From Candidatus Roseilinea sp. (GTDB lineage Bacteria; Chloroflexota; Anaerolineae; J036; Brachytrichaceae), in contig BPHV01000003.1 of NCBI GenBank assembly GCA_026003755.1, positions 62,001 through 126,000 on the forward strand: a DNA stretch of 64,000 nt, written 5' to 3'. The position numbers and the translations under genes were made by a program. This document shows positions 17,641 through 27,200 of this stretch, one piece after another (position 1 is the stretch's first letter; the number at the start of each line of letters is the position of its first letter). Below the pieces are notes generated by a model. It ran no database searches and was not told the origin of the DNA. It saw only the letters and a program-made list of their open reading frames with translations.

Positions 17641-17746
17641 AGCACAATATGTCTAGTTGACTTGGGTTAGTTTGGCAAGTATAGGCTATCGCTGGCCCCT
17701 GGCTGCGATGACGCCCTGTTCGGCGCCACTCGTCCTCGCGCTCGTT

Positions 17747-18091
17747 TCATCGCATCTCCGCCTCGAGCTGCTCAATAGCGTCCAGGATCACGATGAACTT
17801 CTCGCCGAATGGCGTGAGGCGATACTCGACGCGCGGCGGCACCTCCGGATAAGCCTGTCGTTCAAGGATGCCGAAGCTGACCAGCTTCTTCAGCCGCTCG
17901 TTCATCACTTTGGTCGTCAGGCCGGGGATGTTGCGCTCTAATGCACCCGGCCGGCATACACCCCGGCGTATGTGCTGCAAGATCGCCAGGGACCATTTGC
18001 AGCCAACGACGTCCTCCACCATCCGGCTGACCGGCGTGCGCTGCGCGGGATTCGCAGTCGCGATCGTGCGCATCTCGCCAATCCTTACCAT
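17747..18091 (-). CDS. HxlR family winged-helix transcriptional regulator
   Basis: 114 aa, usual size. The sequence VVGCKWSLAILQHIRRGVCR, then LERNIPGLTTKVMNERLKKL and GILERQAYPEVPPRVEYRLT is the HxlR/MarR-like winged helix with the invariant K-W and the Y-x-L-T beta-wing. One cysteine (C31, before KW) is in the position used for thiol sensing in some HxlR proteins such as HypR; this is only a positional resemblance. It is divergent from the protoglobin gene across 93 bp, making it the probable regulator of that gene. Confidence 0.9.
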   Translation of the reverse strand: MVRIGEMRTIATANPAQRTPVSRMVEDVVGCKWSLAILQHIRRGVCRPGALERNIPGLTTKVMNERLKKLVSFGILERQAYPEVPPRVEYRLTPFGEKFIVILDAIEQLEAEMR

Positions 18092-18184
18092 TTCGTGCCC
18101 AGGTGACCGAATTGTGCCTGCTTGAATCGCCGGCGCTTCTCGTTAGGCTATTGCACAGAGATTTTAACCACAGAGGTGAGTGCC

Positions 18185-18778
18185 ATGACGCAGACTGCCA
18201 TCCCCGGTTACACCTACGGCACGCCGGCTGTGCCGCGCGCGCCGATCAGCCTGGAAGAGTTCGAGAAGATCAAGACCGCCGTCCTGTTCTCCGACGAGGA
18301 CGTGAAATACCTGCGCCTGTCGCGCGACGTGCTGGCCGATCAGATCGAGGCGGTGCTGGACGTGTGGTATGGCTTTGTTGCCTCCCACCCACACCTCGTG
18401 TATTACTTCGCGGACAAAGCGACCGGCGCGCCATTAGGCGACTATCTGGCTGCCGTGCGCAAACGCTTCGGCCAATGGATCCTCGACACGGCATCCGCCA
18501 ACTATGACCAGGCCTGGCTGGACTACCAGTTCGAGATCGGCCGGCGGCACCATCGCACGGCTAAGAACAAGACCGACGGCGCGCACGCGGTGGAGAACGT
18601 CAGCTATCGCTACCTGCCGGCGTTCATCTACCCGATCACCTTCACGCTCAAGCCCTTCCTGGCCAAGAAAGGTCACAGTGCCGCCGACGTAGAAGGCATG
18701 TATCAGGCTTGGCTGAAGTCGGTGATCTTGCAGGTTATCTTGTGGAGCTATCCGTACGTGAACGCCGGCGATTTCTAG
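18185..18778 (+). CDS. Single-domain protoglobin
   Basis: 197 aa heme protein of the globin-coupled-sensor lineage without an output domain. ATG 18185 is preceded by a strong Shine-Dalgarno (GAGGTGA). The N-terminal pre-A region contains GYTYG; the globin helices run from KYLRLSRDVLADQIEAVLDV to the C terminus. The proximal histidine is H122 or H123 in FEIGRRHHRTAKNKTDG, as in the archaeal protoglobin pattern; LPAFIYPITFTLKPFL is the G helix. Such proteins bind O2, CO or NO, and may detoxify nitric oxide. Its 3' end overlaps the convergent lycopene cyclase by 44 bp. Confidence 0.9.
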   Translation: MTQTAIPGYTYGTPAVPRAPISLEEFEKIKTAVLFSDEDVKYLRLSRDVLADQIEAVLDVWYGFVASHPHLVYYFADKATGAPLGDYLAAVRKRFGQWILDTASANYDQAWLDYQFEIGRRHHRTAKNKTDGAHAVENVSYRYLPAFIYPITFTLKPFLAKKGHSAADVEGMYQAWLKSVILQVILWSYPYVNAGDF

Positions 18779-19946
18779 GCCAGACGAGCCGGCGGCGCAG
18801 CGCGTCGGCCGTCGCGGCGATGAACGCCGGGATGTTGACGCTGCTCATGATTTGCACGTCTTCCATCAGCGTTGTGTCTTCATCCAGAAAGCGGAATACG
18901 CGCTGCGGCGGATTGCGCGCGAACAGGTCGGTGAACACGCGCCGGCCTCGTTCGCGCCCCTTGTCCAGTACGTTCAGCAAGGCGCTGTCGAACAACTCAT
19001 AGCGCCTGCGTAGCGGTGGCGTTGCGACGTGGGGACGGCCGGTCGCCTTGAGCGCCTGCGCGATGTGCTGGGTGCGTCGTTGGATGCGCTGAAAGGTGTA
19101 GCCCGTGCTCGGCTTGGTGTAGCCGCCAGCGGTGCCGATGTTAATCACGCGCCCGCCGTGCTGTTCAGGAAAGGGCGCATCGGTCATCGGGATCACACCG
19201 AATTCCTCGTGTTGCGTCTCGTAGTCGGTGATGTGCAACCGGCCGCGGATGTACGCTTCCAACTGCCGGGCGTATTCGGCGCGGGGGAGTAGCTCGCCCG
19301 AAAACACCGTGTATTCCACCAGCGCCGTATGCGCATCGAGCGGCAGCACATAGACGAAGCGCGTGTCGCTTGCTTGATCCACGCGGAAGTCCATCAGCGT
19401 CGCAATCTCCGGATCGAACGCGCGCGCCGGCGTGTGGATCACCCAGCCCAGGAAGTGCTGGAGCAGGTAGTGGTAGGTGGGTTGGCGCGCCGGCGGGTCG
19501 AGCAAGATGCTGTTGAAGGCCCATGCGCCGCGATGGGTTCGCCCGTCTCGCGTTTGGATCACCGCCTCGTCGCCTACACTTTCGACGCGCGTCACCTCGG
19601 CGTAGGCGCAGGTGATGTTGGGTTGCGCAGCCAACCAGCGCGCCATGAAACGATAGAAGTCCACGCCGCGAATCATCTTGTAGCGATACGGGGCGATCTC
19701 CAGCGTCATGGAGAGGCCCTCGCCGTGGAAAGCCAGGCGCTCCCAGCGGCGAAAGATGAGCGCCTCGAACGCGCCCTCACCGACTTCCCAGAAGCACCAC
19801 GTGCGGTCGTTGGCCGTTTTAGGTTCGCGGTCGAGTAACAAGATGCGCCGGTCGGTCAGGCCGACTTGGTTCAGGTAATAGGCCAGGCTAAGCCCCGCGG
19901 CCCCTGCGCCGACGATGATGTAATCGAGGCGACCTTCAATCTCCAA
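18735..19946 (-). CDS. crtY: Lycopene cyclase (CrtY/CrtL-type flavoprotein)
   Basis: 403 aa. The FAD-binding N terminus is LDYIIVGAGAAGLSLAYYLN with GAGAAG at 13-18. Family blocks follow: RTWCFWEVGEG, the cyclase region RQPTYHYLLQHFLGWVI, MDFRVDQ, FVYVLPL, ALVEYTVFS, GVIPMTDAPFP and INIGTAGGYTKPSTGYTF. It closes the ends of lycopene to beta-ionone rings. The start is TTG 19946, the only start that keeps the FAD motif; it lies inside a heptamer repeat array. The C-terminal tail (RNRRRSRTDSSTR) extends beyond the usual end and overlaps the protoglobin gene. crtI lies 3 kb away on the same strand. Confidence 0.9.
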   Translation of the reverse strand: MEIEGRLDYIIVGAGAAGLSLAYYLNQVGLTDRRILLLDREPKTANDRTWCFWEVGEGAFEALIFRRWERLAFHGEGLSMTLEIAPYRYKMIRGVDFYRFMARWLAAQPNITCAYAEVTRVESVGDEAVIQTRDGRTHRGAWAFNSILLDPPARQPTYHYLLQHFLGWVIHTPARAFDPEIATLMDFRVDQASDTRFVYVLPLDAHTALVEYTVFSGELLPRAEYARQLEAYIRGRLHITDYETQHEEFGVIPMTDAPFPEQHGGRVINIGTAGGYTKPSTGYTFQRIQRRTQHIAQALKATGRPHVATPPLRRRYELFDSALLNVLDKGRERGRRVFTDLFARNPPQRVFRFLDEDTTLMEDVQIMSSVNIPAFIAATADALRRRLVWPRNRRRSRTDSSTR

Positions 19947-19976
19947 TCTCTAATCCCCAATCGTCAATCATCAATC
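19935..19976. repeat. Heptamer tandem array, six units, across the crtY start codon
   Basis: Six consecutive 7-bp units of consensus NNYAATC on the plus strand (19935-19941, 42-48, 49-55, 56-62, 63-69, 70-76), each ending in AATC in exact phase. Read on the coding strand it is GATTRNN repeated, and the TTG start at 19946 falls inside the array. An 8-bp inverted repeat (19966-19973/19982-19989) overlaps its upstream end. It resembles the short tandemly repeated heptamers known from filamentous cyanobacteria. Confidence 0.75.
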
Positions 19977-20000
19977 ACGACTGATGATTCGTAATTTACC

Positions 20001-21122
20001 CTACGTTGGCAGCGCCTCGCGGAGGATGCGCAGCCAGTTGCCGCGCATGATCTGCGCCACGTGCTGCGGCTCGAAGCCGCGCGCCAGCAGTTCGTCGCCG
20101 ATCTTGTAGTGGTCGCGGATGGTGTTCAGCTCACGCGGGATGTCGTTGTAGCCCAGCCCGCCGTCGTAATCGCTGCCGATGCCGACGTGGTCGGCGCTGC
20201 CGGTCACTTGGCAGATGTGATCAATCATGCGCACAACGTCATCGAGCGTCACCGCTTCCTTCTTGCCGCTCCAATCCTTCTTCAGAAAGCGGTTGTAGAG
20301 CACCACGCCGATCACGCCGCCGCGCTCGGCGATCATCTCGATGGCCCTATCCGGCAGGTGGCGTGGCGTCGGCGCGTAGCGGTAGGGGTTGCTGTGGCTG
20401 GCGATGACGTGGCGGCCCTCGAAGGCGTCCAGCGCTTCGTAGAGCGACTCGTGCGACATGTGGCTGACGTCGAGGATGACGCCGAACTGCGCCATCACAT
20501 CCAGCAGCTCACGGCCAAGTTTGCTCAGCCGCCCGCCGCTCCACGTGCCGCCGGCGTAGCGCGTCGTGTCCCAGGCCGGCCCGACGATGCGCAGCCCGCG
20601 CTCATACCAGCGCTCCAATTCCTTCGGCTCCAAGATCGGGTCGGCGCCTTCCATGAGCAGCACGATGCCGACGCAGTGCGGCGTCGAGAATCGGGAGCCG
20701 GCCGGAGATGCCCCAAGGCTCTCCTCGACGCCCCATCGCCGGCAGACTGCCGCCAGCTCCCCCTGCGTCGTCACCAGCGTCACGTGCCGCTCTTCCTCGG
20801 CCCAGCGCCGGTAGAAGTCGAGCTGCGCCATGCCCAAGGCGTGCGCTTCGCGCGCGTCGCGATAGGCCGGCCAGCCTTCGCCCAGCTTGCGCGAATACGG
20901 CTCGACGAAGATTGTGCCGAAACATAGCCCGACGCGCCCGCGGATCATGTCCGGCAGGCCGACCGTGCATTGGCCGGATTGTTTCTCGACCGGGCTGTTG
21001 CGCTCGATCGCGCGCGTCGCGAGGGCCGAGCGACGGTAGTCGCGCTGTTTGTAAAGCGCGTTGTAGGCGATGTCGAGATGCGCATCCACGATCAGCGGGT
21101 GGCGAGCGGTGGTACGCCACAT
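20001..21122 (-). CDS. M19 (renal/membrane-type) dipeptidase
   Basis: 373 aa amidohydrolase-fold zinc peptidase. Metal and active-site blocks are in order: VDAHLDIAYNAL (H15, D17), IVLLMEGADPI (bridging Glu), DVSHMSHESLYEALDA (His ligand), VIASHSNPYRYAP (His ligand) and VGIGSDYDGGLG (catalytic Asp). These match family M19. Bacterial members cleave dipeptides, including D-amino acid ones, and lack the mammalian GPI signal, as here. No signal peptide is evident, so it is cytoplasmic. Upstream lies the operator-bearing promoter of the divergent FtsK-like gene, 159 bp away. Confidence 0.92.
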   Translation of the reverse strand: MWRTTARHPLIVDAHLDIAYNALYKQRDYRRSALATRAIERNSPVEKQSGQCTVGLPDMIRGRVGLCFGTIFVEPYSRKLGEGWPAYRDAREAHALGMAQLDFYRRWAEEERHVTLVTTQGELAAVCRRWGVEESLGASPAGSRFSTPHCVGIVLLMEGADPILEPKELERWYERGLRIVGPAWDTTRYAGGTWSGGRLSKLGRELLDVMAQFGVILDVSHMSHESLYEALDAFEGRHVIASHSNPYRYAPTPRHLPDRAIEMIAERGGVIGVVLYNRFLKKDWSGKKEAVTLDDVVRMIDHICQVTGSADHVGIGSDYDGGLGYNDIPRELNTIRDHYKIGDELLARGFEPQHVAQIMRGNWLRILREALPT

Positions 21123-21215
21123 GTAGGTAATTGTAGTTGGCCGCAGTTGGCGTCGGGCGCAAAATCACAATCTGTGCGCGGCTTTTCCAAAATTCGGGGA
21201 TTTCGCCAGGGACGC

Positions 21216-21268
21216 TTGACGTAGAACGCATGTTCTAGATAATATAAAGTGTAGAACATTAGTTCTAC
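21216..21268 (+). promoter_or_regulatory. Sigma70-like promoter with two LexA-box-like operators
   Basis: A -35 TTGACG (21216-21221) and a -10 GATAAT (21238-21243) are 16 bp apart. The spacer is filled by the palindrome TAGAAC-GCAT-GTTCTA (21222-21237). A second palindrome, GTAGAAC-ATTA-GTTCTAC (21251-21268), covers the start-site region. Their centres are 30 bp apart, about three helical turns, so the two sites face the same side of the helix. The core GAAC-N4-GTTC is that of the Bacillus/actinobacterial LexA box. Repression by LexA, or another dimeric repressor, is inference. Confidence 0.7.
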
Positions 21269-21281
21269 AGGGGATTCCGAG

Positions 21282-22251
21282 ATGTATCGCAAGCTACACC
21301 AAACCGCCGATCAGATCGAAGCGGTGTTGCGCGAACGCAAGGCGCCGGTTGCCGTCGTAGGCGGCAAAGTGCTGCCCGGCTTCGTCGAGATGCTGTTGCG
21401 GCCCTGCGCCGGGGACGAAGGTGAACCAGGTCCGAGCCCTCCAGGCCGATCTGGCCCTTGCCCTGGGTAACGCTCACGTCCGCATTACGCAGAGCGGCGC
21501 TCACCTGGCCGTCCAGATTCCGCGCGAGACGCGCGCGCCGGTGCGCTTGACGACGCTCATGGCCTCGGTCAAGGAGGTTCCGCCGTATACGGCCGTGCTC
21601 GGCCTGGCCGAGGACGGCGCGCCGTTGATGGCTTGTCTGTCCTCGCCCGAGGTGACTCACATCCTGATTGCCGGCGCCACCGGTTCGGGCAAGACCTCGC
21701 TCGCGCGCAGCATCGTGATCAGCCTATGCCGATTCCATCGTCCCAGCCAATTCGGCCTGGTCATCCTGGATCCCAAGCGCAGCCACGATGCGGCGTTTTC
21801 GCGTGCGGTGGAACGCCACATGCTTCTCGGCGTAGCGCACACGCCGGACGAGTCAAACGCGGCCCTAATGCGCGTTGTGGATGTGATGGAGCGGCGGACG
21901 AACCTGAGCGACCCACAGCCTCGCGTCGTGGTCTATGTGGACGAGTTGGCAGACTTGGTGCAGGCGGGCGGCGCGCGCATCATCGATCTGCTCACGCGCA
22001 TCGCCCAGCGCGGGCGCGAATCCGGGATTCACCTGATCGCTTGCACGCAGAAGCCCTCCGCGCGGGTGATCGGCACGTTGTTGAAGGCGAATCTGCCGCT
22101 GCGGTTGGTGGGGCGCGTCGTGTCGGCGGACGACGCGCGCGTGGCGGCCGGTGTGCCCGCCACCGGCGCAGAGAAGCTGATGGGCAACGGCGATTTCATC
22201 GCCGTCGCGTCCGGGCGAGTGATCCGCTTCCAAGCAGCGATGCCAATCTGA
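21282..22251 (+). CDS. FtsK/SpoIIIE-type DNA translocase motor without membrane or gamma domain, frameshifted
   Basis: The first 41 codons (from ATG 21282; VVGGKVLPGFVEMLLRP) and the rest (APGTKVNQVRALQADLALAL onward) are in different frames; one extra base at about 21405 accounts for it. Joined, they give about 322 aa: the FtsK beta domain (start of the motor), Walker A GATGSGKTSLARS, VILDPKRSHD, and Walker B VVVYVDELADLV, then the RGRESGIHLIACTQKPSA and VVSADDARVAAGVPATGAEK blocks. It stops after RVIRFQAAMPI, so the gamma wHTH is absent. A GTG at 21421 could start a shorter protein. The shift may be real, programmed or a sequencing error. Confidence 0.75.
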
Positions 22252-22260
22252 GAGGGTGAC

Positions 22261-22731
22261 ATGGATAGACTCAACAAAGCGGCCGCTGTAAGCCTGGTGA
22301 CGTTTTCGGCTGTCCTTGCGGCGTTCGTCGGCTCGCGCATCGACTCGTTCGCCATCTCGCTCTTGTTCGGCATGCTCATCGCCCTGCTAATGCTTGCTTC
22401 GCTTATTACGCTGCTGGTCGTCATCATCTTCCGGCAGCGTGATGACGCCGGCCGCGAGCGCTATGACCGGCCACGGTATACCTACATGCCGCCTAGCCCG
22501 CCGCCGTATTGGGCGATGCCGACGCCGGCCGATGCGTCCTATGACGTTCGCGCGCCATCGCCGCCGGCCCCTCAGTTTCGCGCGCCCGATGCTGCGCCAG
22601 AGTATGTGCTGCCCGCAACCCGGCGTCGCTTCTACCTCATCGGCGAGTCGGGCGAGGTGCAGGAGATCGAGGCGCCGCTTGAACCCAGCGCCGCCGGAGA
22701 CGACCTGCGGGACGACCGAGCACGCTTCTAG
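22261..22731 (+). CDS. Two-helix membrane protein with proline-rich cytoplasmic tail
   Basis: 156 aa; ATG 22261 has a Shine-Dalgarno (AGAGGG) 9 bp after the FtsK-like stop, so it is in that operon. TM helices lie at about 7-24 and 30-57, followed by a basic stop-transfer (FRQRDDAGRERYDR) and a long Pro/Tyr/Ala-rich tail (YMPPSPPPYWAMPTPADAS) ending in an acidic segment. There are no enzyme motifs and I do not recognise the family. It may be a separate membrane anchor for the neighbouring motor, which itself lacks the usual FtsK membrane domain; this is inference from position. Confidence 0.7.
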   Translation: MDRLNKAAAVSLVTFSAVLAAFVGSRIDSFAISLLFGMLIALLMLASLITLLVVIIFRQRDDAGRERYDRPRYTYMPPSPPPYWAMPTPADASYDVRAPSPPAPQFRAPDAAPEYVLPATRRRFYLIGESGEVQEIEAPLEPSAAGDDLRDDRARF

Positions 22732-22755
22732 CCCTCAGCCGGTCTAGCGCACCTC

Positions 22756-24240
22756 CTATCGCGAGTCCTCTTCGACGCATCGCGCCGCTGCAATACCCGA
22801 TAGCGTGACCAACGGCACGCCGCCGCCGGGATGCACGCTGCCGCCGGCGAAGTAGAGCCGGCCGATCGTGCCATCTCGGTTTGCCCGGCCGCATGAACGC
22901 CGCTGTGGCGCGTGTTTGACGAGGAAGCCATAGATCGCGCCCTGATGGCCGCCGTAGGTCGCCTGCAAGTCCAACGGCGTGAGCCGGCGCGCCACCTGCA
23001 CCAGCCCTGGCGCGTCCGATAGCGGAGCGATGCGCCCCAAGTTGGCAACCAGCAATCCTTTGATGTGCTGCGCGTAGCGCTCGGCCTCGGCTCGCCAGTC
23101 ATAGGCCGCGCTCAGGTAAGGCGCGTTGATGAGCACGAACCAGTTCTCGCAGCCCGGCGGTGCGTGATCGGGGTCGGTCTTGCTGGTGATGCACACGTAG
23201 AGCGTCGGATCGCGCGGCGCGATGCGCCGGACGAAGATGTCGTCAAACTCGCGCCGGTAATCCTGGGTGAAGAAGATGTTGTGGTGCGCCAACGCGTCGT
23301 GCACCCCGCGCATGCCGAGCAGGAGCACAAAGCCGCTGCAGGAGGGTTCGAGCGCGCCTTTGCGGCGCGCGTGGTCTGGAATCAACGTCTCGCGCGCCCA
23401 GGTGTAATCCACATTGCATACGACCGCATCGGCGCGGATGGTCTCTCCGCTCATCAGCCGCACGCCGCAGGCCCTGCCGGATGCGATGCAGATCTCCTGC
23501 GCCGGGCTGTTGTAGCGCAGCTCCACGCCCAGCTCGCTGGCCAACCGTTCCCAGGCTTGCGCCAGCCGGAAGACGCCGCCGCGCGGGTACCACGCGCCCT
23601 GCGCCATCTCCACATAGGCGATCACGTTGAGCGTGGCCGGCGCGCGATAGGGTGACGAGCCGTTGTAGGTGGCGAAGCGGTCGAAGAGCTGCACCAGGTG
23701 CGGATCGCGGAAGTGCGCACGGATGGCCTGGTGCATCGTGCGCAGCGCATCGATCTTGAACACGTCGGCCAGCGGGAGCGAGACCAGGTCGCGCAGCGTG
23801 GGCTTTTGCCGGTAGAGAAAAGGCCCGCCGACCACGTCATGTAGCCGTTTGGCGTAGCGCATGAAGCGGCGATAGCCATCCACGTCACGCGGTCCAAAGG
23901 CGCGCCGGATGTTCTCGCACATCGCCTCTTCGTCGGCCACGGCATCAATCATTGCGCCGTCGCGCCAGAAGTAGCGCGTGATCGGTTGTAGCGGGACGAG
24001 GTCGAGGTAGTCGTTCAGGTCGCGGCCGGCTTCGGCGAACAGCCCCTCGTACACGTGCCGCATGGTGATGACCGACGGGCCGGTGTCCCAGCGGAATCCC
24101 TCGGCGCGCACCTCGCCCACCTTGCCGCCGGGGCGATCGAGCTGTTCGATGACCGTGACGCGGTAGCCGTGTGCGGCCAGCCGGATGGCGGCGCTTAACC
24201 CACCGATGCCGGCGCCGATGACGATCACATTCGTCTTCAT
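22756..24240 (-). CDS. crtI: CrtI-type phytoene/carotenoid desaturase
   Basis: 494 aa flavoprotein. FAD Rossmann motif VIGAGIGGLSAAIRLAAHGY (GAGIGG at 9-14), then RPGGKVGEVRAEGFRWDTGP, and the C-terminal signature YFAGGSVHPGGGVPLVTLSG. YPRGGVFRLAQAWERLA and ADAVVCNVDYTWA are also typical of CrtI. It introduces double bonds into phytoene or a related carotene; a related carotenoid oxidoreductase (CrtN/CrtD/CrtP) cannot be excluded. The start overlaps the smc stop by ATGA, so translation is coupled to smc. Lycopene cyclase is about 3 kb downstream. Confidence 0.85.
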   Translation of the reverse strand: MKTNVIVIGAGIGGLSAAIRLAAHGYRVTVIEQLDRPGGKVGEVRAEGFRWDTGPSVITMRHVYEGLFAEAGRDLNDYLDLVPLQPITRYFWRDGAMIDAVADEEAMCENIRRAFGPRDVDGYRRFMRYAKRLHDVVGGPFLYRQKPTLRDLVSLPLADVFKIDALRTMHQAIRAHFRDPHLVQLFDRFATYNGSSPYRAPATLNVIAYVEMAQGAWYPRGGVFRLAQAWERLASELGVELRYNSPAQEICIASGRACGVRLMSGETIRADAVVCNVDYTWARETLIPDHARRKGALEPSCSGFVLLLGMRGVHDALAHHNIFFTQDYRREFDDIFVRRIAPRDPTLYVCITSKTDPDHAPPGCENWFVLINAPYLSAAYDWRAEAERYAQHIKGLLVANLGRIAPLSDAPGLVQVARRLTPLDLQATYGGHQGAIYGFLVKHAPQRRSCGRANRDGTIGRLYFAGGSVHPGGGVPLVTLSGIAAARCVEEDSR

Positions 24241-27200
24241 GTGCGGGGTCCGTCGGCGAGCTTGACTTCGTCCAGCCGCAGGCTCAGCACGGCACTGGCG
24301 CCATCGGCGCCCATGCTGATGCCGTAGATCGTCGTCGCAGCTTCCACCGTGCGCCGGTTATGGGTGATGATGATGAACTGCGTGCCGTGGCTCAGGCGCT
24401 CCAGCATCGCACGGAAGCGCCCGACGTTCGACTCGTCCAGCGCGGCGTCCACCTCGTCTAGCACGCAGAAGGGCGTCGGCTTCACCTGCAGGATGGCGAA
24501 CAGGAGCGCCGTCGCGGTGAGCGAGCGCTCACCGCCAGAGAGCAACGCTAACGATTGCGGGCGCTTGCCGGGCGGTTGGGCGTGGATTTCCACGCCGCAC
24601 TCGTCAATGTTGTCTGGGTGGACGAGCGTGAGCCGTGCTTGGCCGCCGCCGAACAACGTCTTGAATGTGTTCTGGAAGGCGCCGGCGATCGCCTCGAACG
24701 TCTGGCGAAAGGTGTCTTTCATCACGTCGTTCAGCTCGGCGATCACCTGCCTCAGCGACGCCGAAGCTTTCTCCAGGTCGTCGCATTGCGCGGTGATGAA
24801 GCGGTGTCGCTCGCTCAATGCCTCGAGCTCGGCCTGCGCCTCGTAGTTGATTGCGCCCAGGCGTTTGATCTGGCCGCGCAACTGGGCGATGCGTTCCTCG
24901 ACGCCGCTGGGCAATGCTTCGACGCAAGGCAACGTCTCCAGGATGTGCGCCGGGTCTTCGGCCATCCCGTTTGTGCTTGCGGCGTCCTCCGCTTGCTCCG
25001 GTTTCGGGGCTTCGTGCTCGATTTCGACCAGGGCGCGTCGGCGCAGATTCTCCAACTCGTCGTTGTGTCGCGCCAGTTCCAGCGTGAGCGCGTTCAGGTG
25101 GGATTCGCGCTCGCGCAGCGTGCGTTCGGCAGCTCGCCGGTGCTCATCCAACTCGGCGAGCTGCGCCTCGACGGCGGCGATCTCGCTTTGTAACGGCGCG
25201 ATCTCGGCGTCGGCCTCGCGCCAGGCGGCTTCTGTCTGAGCGACCGTGTCGGCCATGGGTTGAAGCGTGGCCTCAGCCGCTTGCAGTTGCGCGGTCAGTT
25301 CGGCCAGGCGGCGTGCGCGCGTTTCGCGCTGCGCCAGCGCCTCGGCGCGCGCCGCAGCGCGTTCGCGGCTGAGCGATTCGGCGTTTTGCACCGCGCCCTG
25401 CGCGGCTGCGAGCATCGCTTGTGCGGCCGTGAGCGACTCCAGCCAGCCGCTTTGGAGCTGCTCGTTCAGGCGAGCGTCCAGTTCGCGCAGCGCCTGCTGC
25501 GCTTGGGCGAGGGCCGCTTCGCGCTGGGCGAGCGCGTCGTCGGCCTCCGCCAGTTGCCGGTCGAGCGACTCGACCTCTTCGGTCAGGCGTTGCATGTCGC
25601 CGGCCAGCGCAGCCAGGGATTCCTCCAGCAGGCTGATCTTGCGCTGCATCGCTTCGAGGCGGCTGCGCCGGTTGGCGCTTTCGCGGTTGAAAAGGTCGCG
25701 CGCTTGGGTGGTTTGTGCCAAGAGGCGACGCGCCGCTTCAAATTCGCGCTGCGCCTGGTCGCGATGTTGTCGGGCGCGCTCGAGGTTGGCCAGCGCGGTT
25801 TCGTAGTCCGGCGCGGTCAGCGCCTCGGCCTCCGTGCCCAGGATGATGGGCGAGCGCGCGCCGGCCGATAGCGACAACGTGCCGGTGGCGTGAGCGACTT
25901 CGCCGTCGCGCGTCACGCATAGGCAGCCGGCGGGCAACTGCGCGGCCAGCGTGCGCGCGGCGTCCAGGTCGCGCGCGATGAACATTCGGCCGGCGATGAT
26001 GCGCAGGGCCGGCTTTATCCACTCCGGGGCGCCGATCGCGTCGAGCAGCGGGCGGGCGTGGCATGCGCGGGCGCGCTCGCTCAAGATTCGCTCATCCGCA
26101 TCGGGTTCGTCGTCCGAGGCGCGCAGCGCGTGGGTCGGGATCACGGCGAGCCGGCCGGATGCTTGCTCGATGAGCCAGGCGCGCAGGCGCGTCAGGCCGG
26201 CTTCGCCCTCCTCCGGCCGGTCGGACGCGATGACGACAGCGCCGAGCAGCTCGCCCAGCGCCGCCTCGACGGCCTTTTGGTCATCCGGCGCGATCTGGAT
26301 GAAAGACGAGAGCACGCCGCGCGCGCCGGGCAGATCGGCCTGCGCCGCCATGGCGGCCAGCTCATCGGCGCTGCGGGCAGCCCGCGCGCGCATGTCGGCG
26401 AAGAGCGTCATGCGCGAGGTCAACCGCTCTTCTGCCTCTGCCGCGGCCAGAACCGACTGCGCTTGTTCCAACGATGCCCGCGCGGCCTCGAGCGTTTGAA
26501 CCGCCGACTCGTACTGCGCCTCGAACAGGTTCATCTGCGACGCCTCGCGTTCCATGGCCGCACTCATCTCGTCCAGCGCAGCGAACTCCGCTTCGCGCTG
26601 CGCGCCCAGGTCGGCCGCGCGCCTGGACAGAGTGTCGAGTTGTTGTCGCAGCGCATCTTGTCGGGCGCGCAGGGCGGCGATGTGGTCGCGCGCTGCCTGC
26701 ACGGCCTCGCCGGCTTCGCTCAGGCGCTGCTCCGCCTCGGCGCGTCCTCTTTCCAGCGCGGCGCGCTCGTGCTGCTGCTCCGACGCGGCCATCTCAGCGA
26801 GTTCAAGCTCACGTTGGCGCTCCCGGCAGGCGGCCTGCGCCGCCGCCAGGGCGGCCTGCGCTTCGGCGAAGCGCGCGGTGAGCGCATCTACTGCAGCGGC
26901 CGACTCGTCCAGTTCGCGCTGGGCTTCGGCGGCCTGCCGTCCCAGCGCGGCGACGCGCTCGCGCATCACGGCCAGTTCGCGCGATGCAACCTCGGCGGCT
27001 TGGCGCGTCGCGTCGCGCCGGGCATGCATCTCGGCCAGGCGCATCTGTAGCGCCCGGCGCGCCTCGCGCAATGCGACGCTGCGTTCATCCAGCGTGCGGA
27101 TCGCATCCAGCCCCTCGGCGACGGCGCGTTGCGCGTCGCGTTGGGCGGCGGCCGTCATTTCGATGGCGGATCGGACGCGCCGGTAGTGGTAGCCCAGCCA

